DNA of 48,227 nucleotides from a virus. The position numbers and the translations under genes are program-made. Below are positions 40,234 to 48,026 of the stretch, in pieces. The stretch lies in the IMG/VR virus record IMGVR_UViG_3300025085_000041, positions 1-48,227 of that record, one strand, 5' to 3'. The notes under the pieces were generated by a model. The model saw only the letters and a program-made list of their open reading frames with translations. It was not told the origin of the DNA and ran no database searches. Position 1 is the stretch's first letter. Each line of letters starts with the position of its first letter.

Positions 40234-41391
40234 TTAATTATTTTTTCTACTTTTAATTTTGAGTCCTCTTCCACTATCATTACTTACATTCATAGGTCTA
40301 ATCGTGATTCCGTTTTTAGAAACCGATTGAGATTGTTGTCTTACATCCATATTTATGTTTTTAGATTTTCTTGAAACATTATCTACAGCTGCGGCAACAC
40401 CCTGGTCATAAAAGTGTTTAGCAAATTTATCAGGATTCATAGCAACCGAAAAGGCTTTATGATATCCTACAGGATCGTTAATTAAACCATCTTTATCCAT
40501 AAATTTGTTAACGAAATTGTTAACGTCAGATTGGACATTTTTTAGCTCTTGTGCGTCTCCTGGTTTAAAAGAAATATTTTTATCACCAACTGAAAATTCA
40601 AAACCTTTGAACTCGTTGTTAAAAACCGACTCGGTTTTATCTAAGAAATAATTGTATCTCTTCCTATTTACTTCTTCAATACTTTTAGATTCCTCTATAT
40701 ACTTTTTATATGCATCTAAATCATCTTGCTGATCTTCGGACAATCCGCCCCCACTTGACTCAAGAGGAACTTTATATTTATCTTTCTGTTCATTAAGAAA
40801 TTTCTTTGCTTTAGAAAGTTCTCTTTTTTTAGCTAATTTTATTTTTCTAATATCTTTTTCATCATCTAAATCTTCATCATAAGAAAATTTGTCTGCAATA
40901 ATATCTTGAATATCTTCTGAGTCTAAACCATCTTCAGTCGATTCATAATAATTAGCAAGTATGGTATCATCCTCCATACTATCAATGTCTTTTTGTAATT
41001 TATAAAAGTCATTAATACCACGTCCAGTTTCCTGTTTATATTTTAAATACTTAGAAACATCTTCAGGTAGCTCATCATTTAGTTCTTTTTCAGAAAATAA
41101 TTCATCTACTGATGATATATTCTTATCATATCTGTTCTTAATATAACCAAGAACATCTTCTTCTTTTACCTCTGTTTCTTTTGAAAAATCAGCAGCAGCC
41201 TCTTTTAACGCTTCCTTTGGCTGTTCTTCGACAGGTGAATTTTCTTTTCCAGATAAATCTATCTTATCGATAGGTTTTTCTGTGTTTTGTTGTTCAAATT
41301 GTTCAGCGTGTTCTTTTAATAAAGCTTCTTCAACTTGCGCTCTTGATTTTTCTTCGACATTTCCGTCTACTGCTTTTACTTTAAATTCCAT
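40234..41391 (-). CDS. Capsid scaffolding protein
   Basis: A 385-residue, highly charged, acidic coiled-coil protein (VEEKSRAQVEEALLKEHAEQ, DELFSEKELNDELPEDVSKY) with a basic C-terminal tail (GLKIKSRKNN). Acidic helical proteins with a basic end, coded directly upstream of the major capsid protein, are the standard picture of scaffolding proteins, whose basic tail binds the capsid protein. It has a TAACTTTG box upstream and 15 bases separate it from the capsid gene. Confidence 0.78.
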   Translation of the reverse strand: MEFKVKAVDGNVEEKSRAQVEEALLKEHAEQFEQQNTEKPIDKIDLSGKENSPVEEQPKEALKEAAADFSKETEVKEEDVLGYIKNRYDKNISSVDELFSEKELNDELPEDVSKYLKYKQETGRGINDFYKLQKDIDSMEDDTILANYYESTEDGLDSEDIQDIIADKFSYDEDLDDEKDIRKIKLAKKRELSKAKKFLNEQKDKYKVPLESSGGGLSEDQQDDLDAYKKYIEESKSIEEVNRKRYNYFLDKTESVFNNEFKGFEFSVGDKNISFKPGDAQELKNVQSDVNNFVNKFMDKDGLINDPVGYHKAFSVAMNPDKFAKHFYDQGVAAAVDNVSRKSKNINMDVRQQSQSVSKNGITIRPMNVSNDSGRGLKIKSRKNN

Positions 41392-41407
41392 TTGATTTTA
41401 TTTTTAA

Positions 41408-41415
41408 CAAAGTTA
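41408..41415 (-). promoter_or_regulatory. Promoter -7 box TAACTTTG before scaffold and capsid genes
   Basis: The minus strand carries TAACTTTG, matching TAnnTTTG, 17 bases before the scaffold ATG. The upstream bases AAAATAAGTATTAACTTTG are almost identical to a second site at 44068-44075 (AAAATAAGCATTAACTTTG). Confidence 0.5.
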
Positions 41416-41445
41416 ATACTTATTTTAATTATATTTTAGGCGGTT

Positions 41446-41580
41446 TTAAATATTAGAAAACCTTCGTCTGGCTTCCCATTGTATTTTTTTAGTCTTGCCT
41501 AACATAGCTTTTTTTGTGACTCTTTTATTAAAATCAGATCTTACTTGATTCAATTGTGGCCCTGATGTTTTTTCTATCAT
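41446..41580 (-). CDS. Small basic protein between portal and scaffold (44 aa)
   Basis: A 44-residue frame (MIEKTSGPQLNQVRSDFNKR then a KKAMLGKTKKIQWEARRRF part) in the 197-base gap between the portal and scaffold genes. It starts eight bases after the portal stop, has a normal ATG and is very basic. Small basic proteins in this position can bind DNA or the scaffold; no family is recognised. A promoter box follows it before the scaffold gene. Confidence 0.5.
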   Translation of the reverse strand: MIEKTSGPQLNQVRSDFNKRVTKKAMLGKTKKIQWEARRRFSNI

Positions 41581-41588
41581 TACTTTAT

Positions 41589-44024
41589 TTATCTTGGATT
41601 AAACTCAGCTAAATCAAAACCATCTAAACTATCTTCATTAGATTCAAAGTTTATTGCTGGTAAGTCTCTCTTCTTTTGTTCTATCATTTTAGACGTTTGA
41701 GTAGACTGTTGACTTATTCTATTGTTTTTTGCTTTTTCCCTTTCGGATTCTCTCGATTGTAAATTAGAAGCCTCCAAGCCTTTTAATTGCATTTGCATTT
41801 GGAATTCCACTTCCATTAATTGTTTTTTTAATTCTGCTTCTTTTTGCAATTTTTGTATATCAAAACTAATCTCTGCTTCTTTCAAGGCCATCTTAGATTG
41901 TGTTTCAGCCTGCTGTGTCTGCATTGCTAACTGAGCTTGAGCTTGTTGCGCTTGCATTTGCATTTGCGCTTGCATTTGCTGTTGTTGCATTTGCTGCTGC
42001 TGTTCCCTGTCTTCTTTAGCTTTTCGTTTTACTTTAAGTAATTGATTAGCCATTTTTATATTAGAAATTTCTCTAATATCTATTGCATCTTCTAAACTTA
42101 TATTTTCTTTAGACAGAGCCATTTGTATGTTTTGCTCCAACATGGCTTTTTGTTCTTCATCTGGCATAAGGTCTATAAATATTCCAAAGTCATGTAAATA
42201 CAAGTTTTTAATATCATCTAATATTGATAAATTATATTTACCAATCTGCATAGCAAACTCATCTTTAAAATCCGCATATTCTAAAACATCTGCTGTTCGT
42301 ATAGATAAACATTCAGCTAAAGTTTTTGTTATATATAAACTTGCGTTTAAAATATGTCTTGTCGCTACGTTTGAATTTAATGCAGCTAATTTTTGAACCC
42401 CAACTAAAGAGTTTGGATCAGGAGACGAACCGTCACGCGCTTCATTTAAACCTGTTACAGACCTTATCATATCTAAATAATGATTATAGTTGCCAATAAG
42501 CATTTGCATCTTACTTGCGCCACTATTTGCGGTTAACTGGGTAATAGGAACTCTTGCGTTATTATACTCTCCATCTTGAGTATAACTTCTTCCAACAACA
42601 CTACCTGTTTGAAAGTAAAGCCTTAAAGCATCTTCAGGGTTGTAAGCATTTCCAGTACCTAAGTCAACTTCATTTAAACCATCAGCATCTATAAAAACAC
42701 CATCTGGAACAACTCTTGAAACAACTTGCTGAATTTTTAAATGACTTACTTGAATTAAGTCAGCAAATGGAATCATTCGTCTCACTAAAGACTCCAATTG
42801 TCCTTTATACATTTTTGGCGCACACGCTACATAATTTGGCATAGCATATTGACTTGCTGATTTTGGTCTAACCATGTTTTCGCCCAATTTCCATTGAAGC
42901 ATTATGTTAGTTCCCATAACCATTACACCGTCATACCAAACATCAATAGTTTTAGTTATTTTTTCAAAATCACCCTCATCCATCATTTCTTGAGGAGGAT
43001 TAAATTGATCATCTTTTTCTACAACTTTATAAGTTCCATTAGAAGTTTTTTTCTTTTTATAGACAAAAGTGTGAGTAGTTTTATAGTTAAAATACAACAA
43101 TGTAGCTGTGTCTCTATGAAACATACTATTTTCATAAAACTGCTGTGAATTATAATAGTCGTACCATGATTGACTATATTTAGATATCTCTTGTAAATCT
43201 TCATTAGTTAATGAAGGATCTATTTTTATTAATTCCGTTATTGGAACTGTTTTTATTTCACCCCAATAAAATGTATCTTTAAAATAAGGATCTTCTGTAT
43301 AGCTGTAAACTACATTTGCAGGATCAACATACTGAACTCTTACACCTTCTCCTGGAAGAAATATATGTTTTGCCATCCCAATACCTAACGTAGTAATGTC
43401 CATGTCAACTCTTTTTCTCGTGTCACTATAATGACTTTCTTGAAATAAAGTATCAATTGCTTCTTCTGTTGCAATTTCAATAGCAGGCTTATAATTCATT
43501 TGCATGAAAAGCTCTAACTCTGCGTCTGTTTCTGGTAAATCTTCTTCTTTTGTTTGAAACACATTTACCCCAAAATCTGACTCTATTTGTTGTAGTAATG
43601 GTTTAGCGAGCATTTCGCCCTCAATCATTTCTTGATATTCATTTCTTTTTTCTGCTGACAAAGCATCTTGAGCAACAGCTTTTATTTTAAAAAGTCTATC
43701 ATTCATTCCATTAACAACAATGTCAACAAATTTAGGAATAATAGGCACTGGTGTCCAGTCTAAATTTAAATAACTTAAATCACCATCTATAGCTAATTCG
43801 TTTTTATATTTAGCAACTGATTGTTCACCTCGAGCATAAAGTCTTAGTCTGTTAAAATCACCCCATTGTGAATAAAACCGACAAGATCCACTGTCTCTCC
43901 TAAACCATTCGTATTGTATTGCTTGTCCAACTTGTAGTCCAAACTCCATCGTGTCTTTTACAGAGTCAGAAACAAATTGGTCTGGAAATGCAGAGGCATT
44001 TACTTGTATCTTTACGTCTTTCAT
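41589..44024 (-). CDS. Portal protein
   Basis: An 811-residue protein directly downstream of the large terminase. It has an N-terminal alpha/beta part, a central VGMAKH-like core (LGIGMAKHIFLPGEGVRVQYVDPANVVYSY), a crown helix region and a Gln/Met-rich C-terminal coiled coil (about 665-715, repeated MQAQMQ units). Size and place agree with podovirus portals, which form the dodecameric vertex for DNA packaging and connect head to tail. It begins inside the terminase stop (ATGA overlap). The Gln-rich stretch is low complexity. Confidence 0.82.
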   Translation of the reverse strand: MKDVKIQVNASAFPDQFVSDSVKDTMEFGLQVGQAIQYEWFRRDSGSCRFYSQWGDFNRLRLYARGEQSVAKYKNELAIDGDLSYLNLDWTPVPIIPKFVDIVVNGMNDRLFKIKAVAQDALSAEKRNEYQEMIEGEMLAKPLLQQIESDFGVNVFQTKEEDLPETDAELELFMQMNYKPAIEIATEEAIDTLFQESHYSDTRKRVDMDITTLGIGMAKHIFLPGEGVRVQYVDPANVVYSYTEDPYFKDTFYWGEIKTVPITELIKIDPSLTNEDLQEISKYSQSWYDYYNSQQFYENSMFHRDTATLLYFNYKTTHTFVYKKKKTSNGTYKVVEKDDQFNPPQEMMDEGDFEKITKTIDVWYDGVMVMGTNIMLQWKLGENMVRPKSASQYAMPNYVACAPKMYKGQLESLVRRMIPFADLIQVSHLKIQQVVSRVVPDGVFIDADGLNEVDLGTGNAYNPEDALRLYFQTGSVVGRSYTQDGEYNNARVPITQLTANSGASKMQMLIGNYNHYLDMIRSVTGLNEARDGSSPDPNSLVGVQKLAALNSNVATRHILNASLYITKTLAECLSIRTADVLEYADFKDEFAMQIGKYNLSILDDIKNLYLHDFGIFIDLMPDEEQKAMLEQNIQMALSKENISLEDAIDIREISNIKMANQLLKVKRKAKEDREQQQQMQQQQMQAQMQMQAQQAQAQLAMQTQQAETQSKMALKEAEISFDIQKLQKEAELKKQLMEVEFQMQMQLKGLEASNLQSRESEREKAKNNRISQQSTQTSKMIEQKKRDLPAINFESNEDSLDGFDLAEFNPR

Positions 44025-46270
44025 TTATTAAGTAATTGACTAACTGAATTCTTATTATTATATCTTGCAAAGTTAATGCTTATTTTTGATTTTTCTTTAG
44101 ATGGTGTGTACAGGTGTTTTTGATTAGCCATTATAGCTAATCCTGAACTTATGGAAGCATCAAACTTAGTTCTGTTGTTAATATCAAACTTCGCCCAATC
44201 TTCTAATGTTCTTTGAAAATACATTACACCCATTTCATCACTATCTCTATAACTTTGAATTAAATCTAAACCTACATGTTTTTCTATGTAAGATTCTATA
44301 GCAGAAGCATGAGATTGTTTTACATCCTCACTTGAGTTAGGTATACCACCTAATTCTTTTTCTGTCTTTGATAATTTATTAAATCTTTTATCAGGTCTGT
44401 TCATACTAAACCCTCTATACCCTCTGTTTTTAAAATGATATAACAAACGAGGTTTATTGTTTTCACACAATATTGGCATACCATAAAACACACAAGCCAT
44501 TAGCACTTCTTCAAAAAATATTTCAGCAGTCTGAGGACGTGCGATATATTCTAAAAAAAACTCATTACTTGGAGCGTTATCCATATTAAATTTAGTCATA
44601 CCATGTAAAGCACCGTTAGAGCCTTTACCAACTACAACTCCTGAAATGTCATAAGAGTCACAACCAAATGAACCAATATGTTCATTCCCTGGATATTTTC
44701 TACCGTTTTTTAATGTCACATTATTTTGCAAAGACATTTCAGGTAACCAAGATACAAAAAATCTTCCTCTTTTATCTGGACTCCAAATAACCCTGGTGTC
44801 TTTAATTCCGTTTTCCCAAGAAAATGATCCTTGAGTTATATTTTGGCCCATTATTAAAGAGTCGTTATAATCAATTTGTTGATATATTTTAGTTAAATTA
44901 AAAAGTGACTGCTTACTTTCGTCTCTAAATGCGTGCGACTCTGTTCTTGGAAACTGTCTGTAAAACTCATTTAAAGCATCTGGATCATTTGATAATGAAT
45001 CAACTTCGTTTTGCCAATAGTCTATAGCGCCTTGATGTATCATCTCACCGTCAATACCTAAAACTGGACTTGATGGATTATTAAATACAGGCATTCCATA
45101 CCTGTCTATAAAGCCTTCCATATTCCATTCCATTGGAATGAAAAGTGAATATAACCCACTTTTAGTTTGACCATTAGAGTTTCGTGATCCCACATTAGAA
45201 TCGTTATATAATTTTTTAAAATTACCACCACCTTTTTCTAACGCATTAGATGTAGAACCCATCATACACTTACCAACTATTTTACTACCTAATCTAAGGC
45301 AGGTTTTTGTAACCCTCCAGTTGTTTAAAATATTATCAGGACGCTCCCACTTTCCGCTTTCGTCATGCAGAAGTAATCTAAGCTTCTCACCATCATAACT
45401 GTTGTCTCCAGTATTCTTCCAATCAATAGTAGTATCTAACCCCTCAAGCTCTTGCTCTTCGTTTAAATACATATTTTTTTTAGTTATTTTTGCAGCAGGA
45501 ACTCTGTAAGCTAATTCAGTTTTTGGCTTATCCATACCATCTTGTATAGGTTTAAAAAAGAATGGATAATTATTAGATATAGGAACAATTTTATCTGTAA
45601 ACATTTTTTTTGCATCAGATCCTGTTTTAGAAAGTATACCTATACGAGCATCCTTGGTAATTGTACCCATGTTAACACCCTCGCATGATGCCATAAATGA
45701 AAATCCAGAACGTCTAATCTTTAAGTAGTCCATTCCAAAACTTCTTTTATCTGCCTTACAGGCTTCCCAAAAAATATAAAATATTCTATTGGCTTCTCTA
45801 AAATCTGGAAATCCAACATCAATCTTAGTCCACTGTAAATACATATAATGTGTTCCAGTAATATAAGTAGGAATTCCTTTATTCATAAACCAAAAACCTT
45901 CTTCTCTAAGATTAAATTCGTTTTCAATATAATCTACCCATTCATTTTTAAAACTCGAAGGAGTATCATGCCATTGAAATATAGATTTAATTCTTGTTAA
46001 TTGTTTTGGTAGTGTTTTAGGTTTCCAGTATTGATCTTCTTTTTTTTTAGATCTTTTAAAAATGTCTTTAGGAGGTTTGGGAAGTGCAACATTTAAGCCA
46101 CTAATATTAATAATGTCTTGAATTTGACCTGTTTTTGATATAACAACAAAATTATACTTTTCATTATATCCATATGCCCAAGTTTTTGCTTTGTTTTTTG
46201 TACTTAAAACATTTTTGGGAACTATATTTTTAAGCTCGGTATATATTTTATTTTGATCTTGATTCTGCAA
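44021..46270 (-). CDS. terL: Terminase large subunit
   Basis: A 749-residue packaging motor. The ATPase half includes RRSGFSFMASCEGVNMG at about residues 180-200 (in place of a classical Walker A, as in many TerL proteins) and the Walker B LLLHDESGKW at about 298-307, followed by the coupling motif GSTSNALEKGG. The nuclease half starts near 525 with IGSFGCDSYDISG (catalytic Asp) and has later acidic residues (LCENN, NSSEDVKQ). The frame has no ATG near its start: the first usable codon is TTG at 46268-46270, overlapping the small-subunit stop by 23 bases, with the next Met only at about residue 128. It overlaps the portal gene by four bases. Confidence 0.88.
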   Translation of the reverse strand: MQNQDQNKIYTELKNIVPKNVLSTKNKAKTWAYGYNEKYNFVVISKTGQIQDIINISGLNVALPKPPKDIFKRSKKKEDQYWKPKTLPKQLTRIKSIFQWHDTPSSFKNEWVDYIENEFNLREEGFWFMNKGIPTYITGTHYMYLQWTKIDVGFPDFREANRIFYIFWEACKADKRSFGMDYLKIRRSGFSFMASCEGVNMGTITKDARIGILSKTGSDAKKMFTDKIVPISNNYPFFFKPIQDGMDKPKTELAYRVPAAKITKKNMYLNEEQELEGLDTTIDWKNTGDNSYDGEKLRLLLHDESGKWERPDNILNNWRVTKTCLRLGSKIVGKCMMGSTSNALEKGGGNFKKLYNDSNVGSRNSNGQTKSGLYSLFIPMEWNMEGFIDRYGMPVFNNPSSPVLGIDGEMIHQGAIDYWQNEVDSLSNDPDALNEFYRQFPRTESHAFRDESKQSLFNLTKIYQQIDYNDSLIMGQNITQGSFSWENGIKDTRVIWSPDKRGRFFVSWLPEMSLQNNVTLKNGRKYPGNEHIGSFGCDSYDISGVVVGKGSNGALHGMTKFNMDNAPSNEFFLEYIARPQTAEIFFEEVLMACVFYGMPILCENNKPRLLYHFKNRGYRGFSMNRPDKRFNKLSKTEKELGGIPNSSEDVKQSHASAIESYIEKHVGLDLIQSYRDSDEMGVMYFQRTLEDWAKFDINNRTKFDASISSGLAIMANQKHLYTPSKEKSKISINFARYNNKNSVSQLLNK
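44068..44075 (-). promoter_or_regulatory. Promoter-like TAACTTTG box inside terL, before the portal gene
   Basis: The minus strand reads AAAATAAGCATTAACTTTG in the last codons of terL, matching the box before the scaffold gene at 18 of 19 bases. It lies 44 bases before the portal ATG. Because the site is coding, similarity could be chance, but the shared upstream sequence supports an internal promoter. Confidence 0.4.
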
Positions 46271-46523
46271 ATCCCTTTGGTGTATTATTTATTTTAGTAT
46301 CAATTCCTTCTAATAAATCTTTTTCTTCTTGTATTTTTTTTATAATTTCAAAAGCATCCATAATGCAAAGTTTTTTTGTAGCGGCTGCATTTTTTAATCT
46401 ATCAGCTGCCAGCTCATCATCTTTATCATACTTAATAATATCTTCTTTTGCAACTTTTATAAGTTGTAATACAGCAGACTCACCAGCTTTTATAATCTCT
46501 TTTTTTATGTTTTTTATATCCAT
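46248..46523 (-). CDS. Probable terminase small subunit (91 aa)
   Basis: Read from the ATG at 46523 (MDIKNIKKEIIKAG) it is 91 residues, helical and charged, with an Ala-rich centre (LKNAAATKKLCIMDAFEIIKKI). Being directly upstream of terL, small and helical are the grounds for calling it the DNA-recognising subunit; no helix-turn-helix could be proved by eye. A longer reading from a TTG at 46568 exists but has no support. It overlaps terL by 23 bases. Confidence 0.58.
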   Translation of the reverse strand: MDIKNIKKEIIKAGESAVLQLIKVAKEDIIKYDKDDELAADRLKNAAATKKLCIMDAFEIIKKIQEEKDLLEGIDTKINNTPKGFAESRSK

Positions 46524-46608
46524 CTTTATTTCGATTATATTTAATTTTTGCTTTATCTGTTTTTTCAAAAAACTCTGTATTTTTTTTAGACCTACTTTTT
46601 TTTCTCAT
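46480..46608 (-). CDS. Possible small lysine-rich protein (42 aa)
   Basis: A 42-residue, Lys/Arg-rich frame (MRKKSRSKKNTEFFEKTDKA start) that begins 17 bases inside the end of the SET-domain gene and ends inside the small-terminase gene in another frame. It fills the otherwise empty 68 bases between those genes. The 44-base overlap with the small-terminase gene lowers confidence. Confidence 0.35.
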   Translation of the reverse strand: MRKKSRSKKNTEFFEKTDKAKIKYNRNKDGYKKHKKRDYKSW

Positions 46609-46993
46609 AATATTCTTTATTATAAGTATGATGTCTATAATTTACCAATATTTCATCATTTAATAAAATTTTTTTTTCAGCAATTAAAATACAATTATTG
46701 TTTTCTCTAATATAATAAAATTTAGCGTTATTTAAATTAGAATGATTTGTGTATCTTCCAGCTAACGTTCTTGTTTTATTTAATTGACCATAACCAATAA
46801 CATCTCCTTTTGTAAATTCTTTGTTAGCAAATATTCCTTTCCCTTCTATTTTAGATTTTAAAACTTTATAGTTATTATTATTATCGTCTACAACTGGTCC
46901 TGCTAAATTTTCAAAATCCTTAGATTCTATATATTTATTTAAATCATCCACGTTTATATTCAATTCATTAAGCATTTTTTGAAAATCATTCAT
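46592..46993 (-). CDS. SET-domain protein (putative lysine methyltransferase)
   Basis: A 133-residue protein that keeps the core SET motifs in order: GKGIFA (51-56), RYTNHS (80-85, corresponding to the RFxNHS/C pocket motif that holds S-adenosylmethionine) followed by NAKF, and NDEILVNY (112-119, corresponding to the GEELxxxY motif with the catalytic Tyr). It lacks pre-SET and post-SET cysteines, as do small bacterial and viral SET proteins. It would methylate lysine in a phage or host protein; the substrate is unknown. It starts in an ATGA overlap with the 2OG-oxygenase gene and precedes the terminase genes, so it belongs to the late, virion-making operon. Confidence 0.82.
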   Translation of the reverse strand: MNDFQKMLNELNINVDDLNKYIESKDFENLAGPVVDDNNNNYKVLKSKIEGKGIFANKEFTKGDVIGYGQLNKTRTLAGRYTNHSNLNNAKFYYIRENNNCILIAEKKILLNDEILVNYRHHTYNKEYYEKKK

Positions 46994-47460
46994 TTTTTTT
47001 TATTTAAAAAAGCAACATGAACCAATCTTGATTCATCATCTTTACCAAAATTATTTAAAGTGTTTCGTGAATGATTTATATTTGATGGAAATATAAAAAC
47101 AGAATTGTATGTTGCATTATATACTAACATATCATTCTTGTTTTCATCATACAGAGTTGTTCCGTATCCACTTGGATAAACTTTATTTAAATACAGAATA
47201 GCGGTTAATTCACCCATCATTTCATCAGTATGAATATAGTTAGGTTCTATTTGACCTAAAGGGGATTTACGAACAAAATTTAAAACAATATCATATTCAG
47301 GTATAGTTTTGGCAAGAAAATTATAAAACTCATCTTTACCTTTTTTACAAACATTTTTAAATAAATTGTCTCCGTCAGGTAAATCATAAAAACCTTCTTT
47401 TAGTATTTTATTTACATAATCGTCAGGATTATAAATAACTTCTTCATAAAATTTAATCAT
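46990..47460 (-). CDS. 2OG-Fe(II) oxygenase (prolyl 4-hydroxylase-like)
   Basis: A 156-residue protein with the iron-binding facial triad of this family: H77-x-D79 (YIHTDE), the distal His130 (INHSRN) and Arg145 (ESRLVHVAF) for 2-oxoglutarate. The strands between (GELTAILYLNKVY, VYNATYNSVFIFPSN) fit the double-stranded beta helix of P4H-like enzymes, which hydroxylate protein side chains or nucleic acids. The substrate is unknown. It overlaps both neighbours by four bases (ATGA), giving a translationally coupled trio with the GroES-like and SET-domain genes. Marine phages often carry such oxygenases. Confidence 0.85.
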   Translation of the reverse strand: MIKFYEEVIYNPDDYVNKILKEGFYDLPDGDNLFKNVCKKGKDEFYNFLAKTIPEYDIVLNFVRKSPLGQIEPNYIHTDEMMGELTAILYLNKVYPSGYGTTLYDENKNDMLVYNATYNSVFIFPSNINHSRNTLNNFGKDDESRLVHVAFLNKKK

Positions 47461-48026
47461 AACACTACAGTTATATTTTTAGTAAACATCCTGTAAAGCT
47501 TTTCTTCATCAATAACAAACTCATATTCAGATTCTGGCTCGTATAATACTTGATCACCAATCTTAACCCCTTTCTCTATCAACTCGTCATTTATATACCT
47601 AACAGTACCTCTTAATGGTTCGTTCTTAGAATTTTTGTTTAAATAAGAGTTTTGAGCTTCTAATGGTTTAATAAAGCAATATTTATCATACCCCATCCAT
47701 TTAGATTTTTCGTTAGTTTTGTAAAGATAAAATTGATCAGGATCGACAAAGAATAGATCGTCTTTAAAAAAGCTTTTACCGCTTTTTCTACGACCATACA
47801 TATCATTATAAAACTTAAAAACATTATGATGTACTAAAAGTATGTTACCTTCTTTTATAGGGCCTGTGTAATTAATCGGAGTTGCTATAACAATAGCAAA
47901 GCGATTTGAAGATTTGTGATCTTCTTCAGAAGTACTGGTAATAAATTCTATATCACCATAAGATTTAATATTGTCATACCTTCTATTGTTATAAGGCTTA
48001 ACAATAAACGAGTAAGGAGATTTCAT
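47457..48026 (-). CDS. GroES-like (Cpn10-type) protein with inserted domain
   Basis: A 189-residue protein. The first strand SFIVKPYNN, the GPIKEGNILLVHH segment (55-67), and the C-terminal GVKIGDQVLYEPESEYEFVIDEEKLYRMF...NITVVL (153-189) follow the GroES pattern V-K-x-G-D-x-V-L-Y ... I-x-x-E-x-Y ... I-x-x-V-L. The middle (HHNVFKFYNDMYGRR, FFKDDLFFVDPDQFYLYK) is an insertion that I recall from proteins of marine phages annotated as co-chaperonin GroES. It could cap the phage GroEL with a larger lid. The normal 103-residue GroES is also present, so the two may serve different clients. It starts one base into the upstream stop (TAATG). Confidence 0.7.
   Translation of the reverse strand: MKSPYSFIVKPYNNRRYDNIKSYGDIEFITSTSEEDHKSSNRFAIVIATPINYTGPIKEGNILLVHHNVFKFYNDMYGRRKSGKSFFKDDLFFVDPDQFYLYKTNEKSKWMGYDKYCFIKPLEAQNSYLNKNSKNEPLRGTVRYINDELIEKGVKIGDQVLYEPESEYEFVIDEEKLYRMFTKNITVVL

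Noticed and set aside
41940-42005. Repeat-rich stretch in the portal gene as a CRISPR-like or mobile repeat
   Set aside because: It is a coding Gln/Met low-complexity coiled coil; units are irregular, in frame and without spacers.
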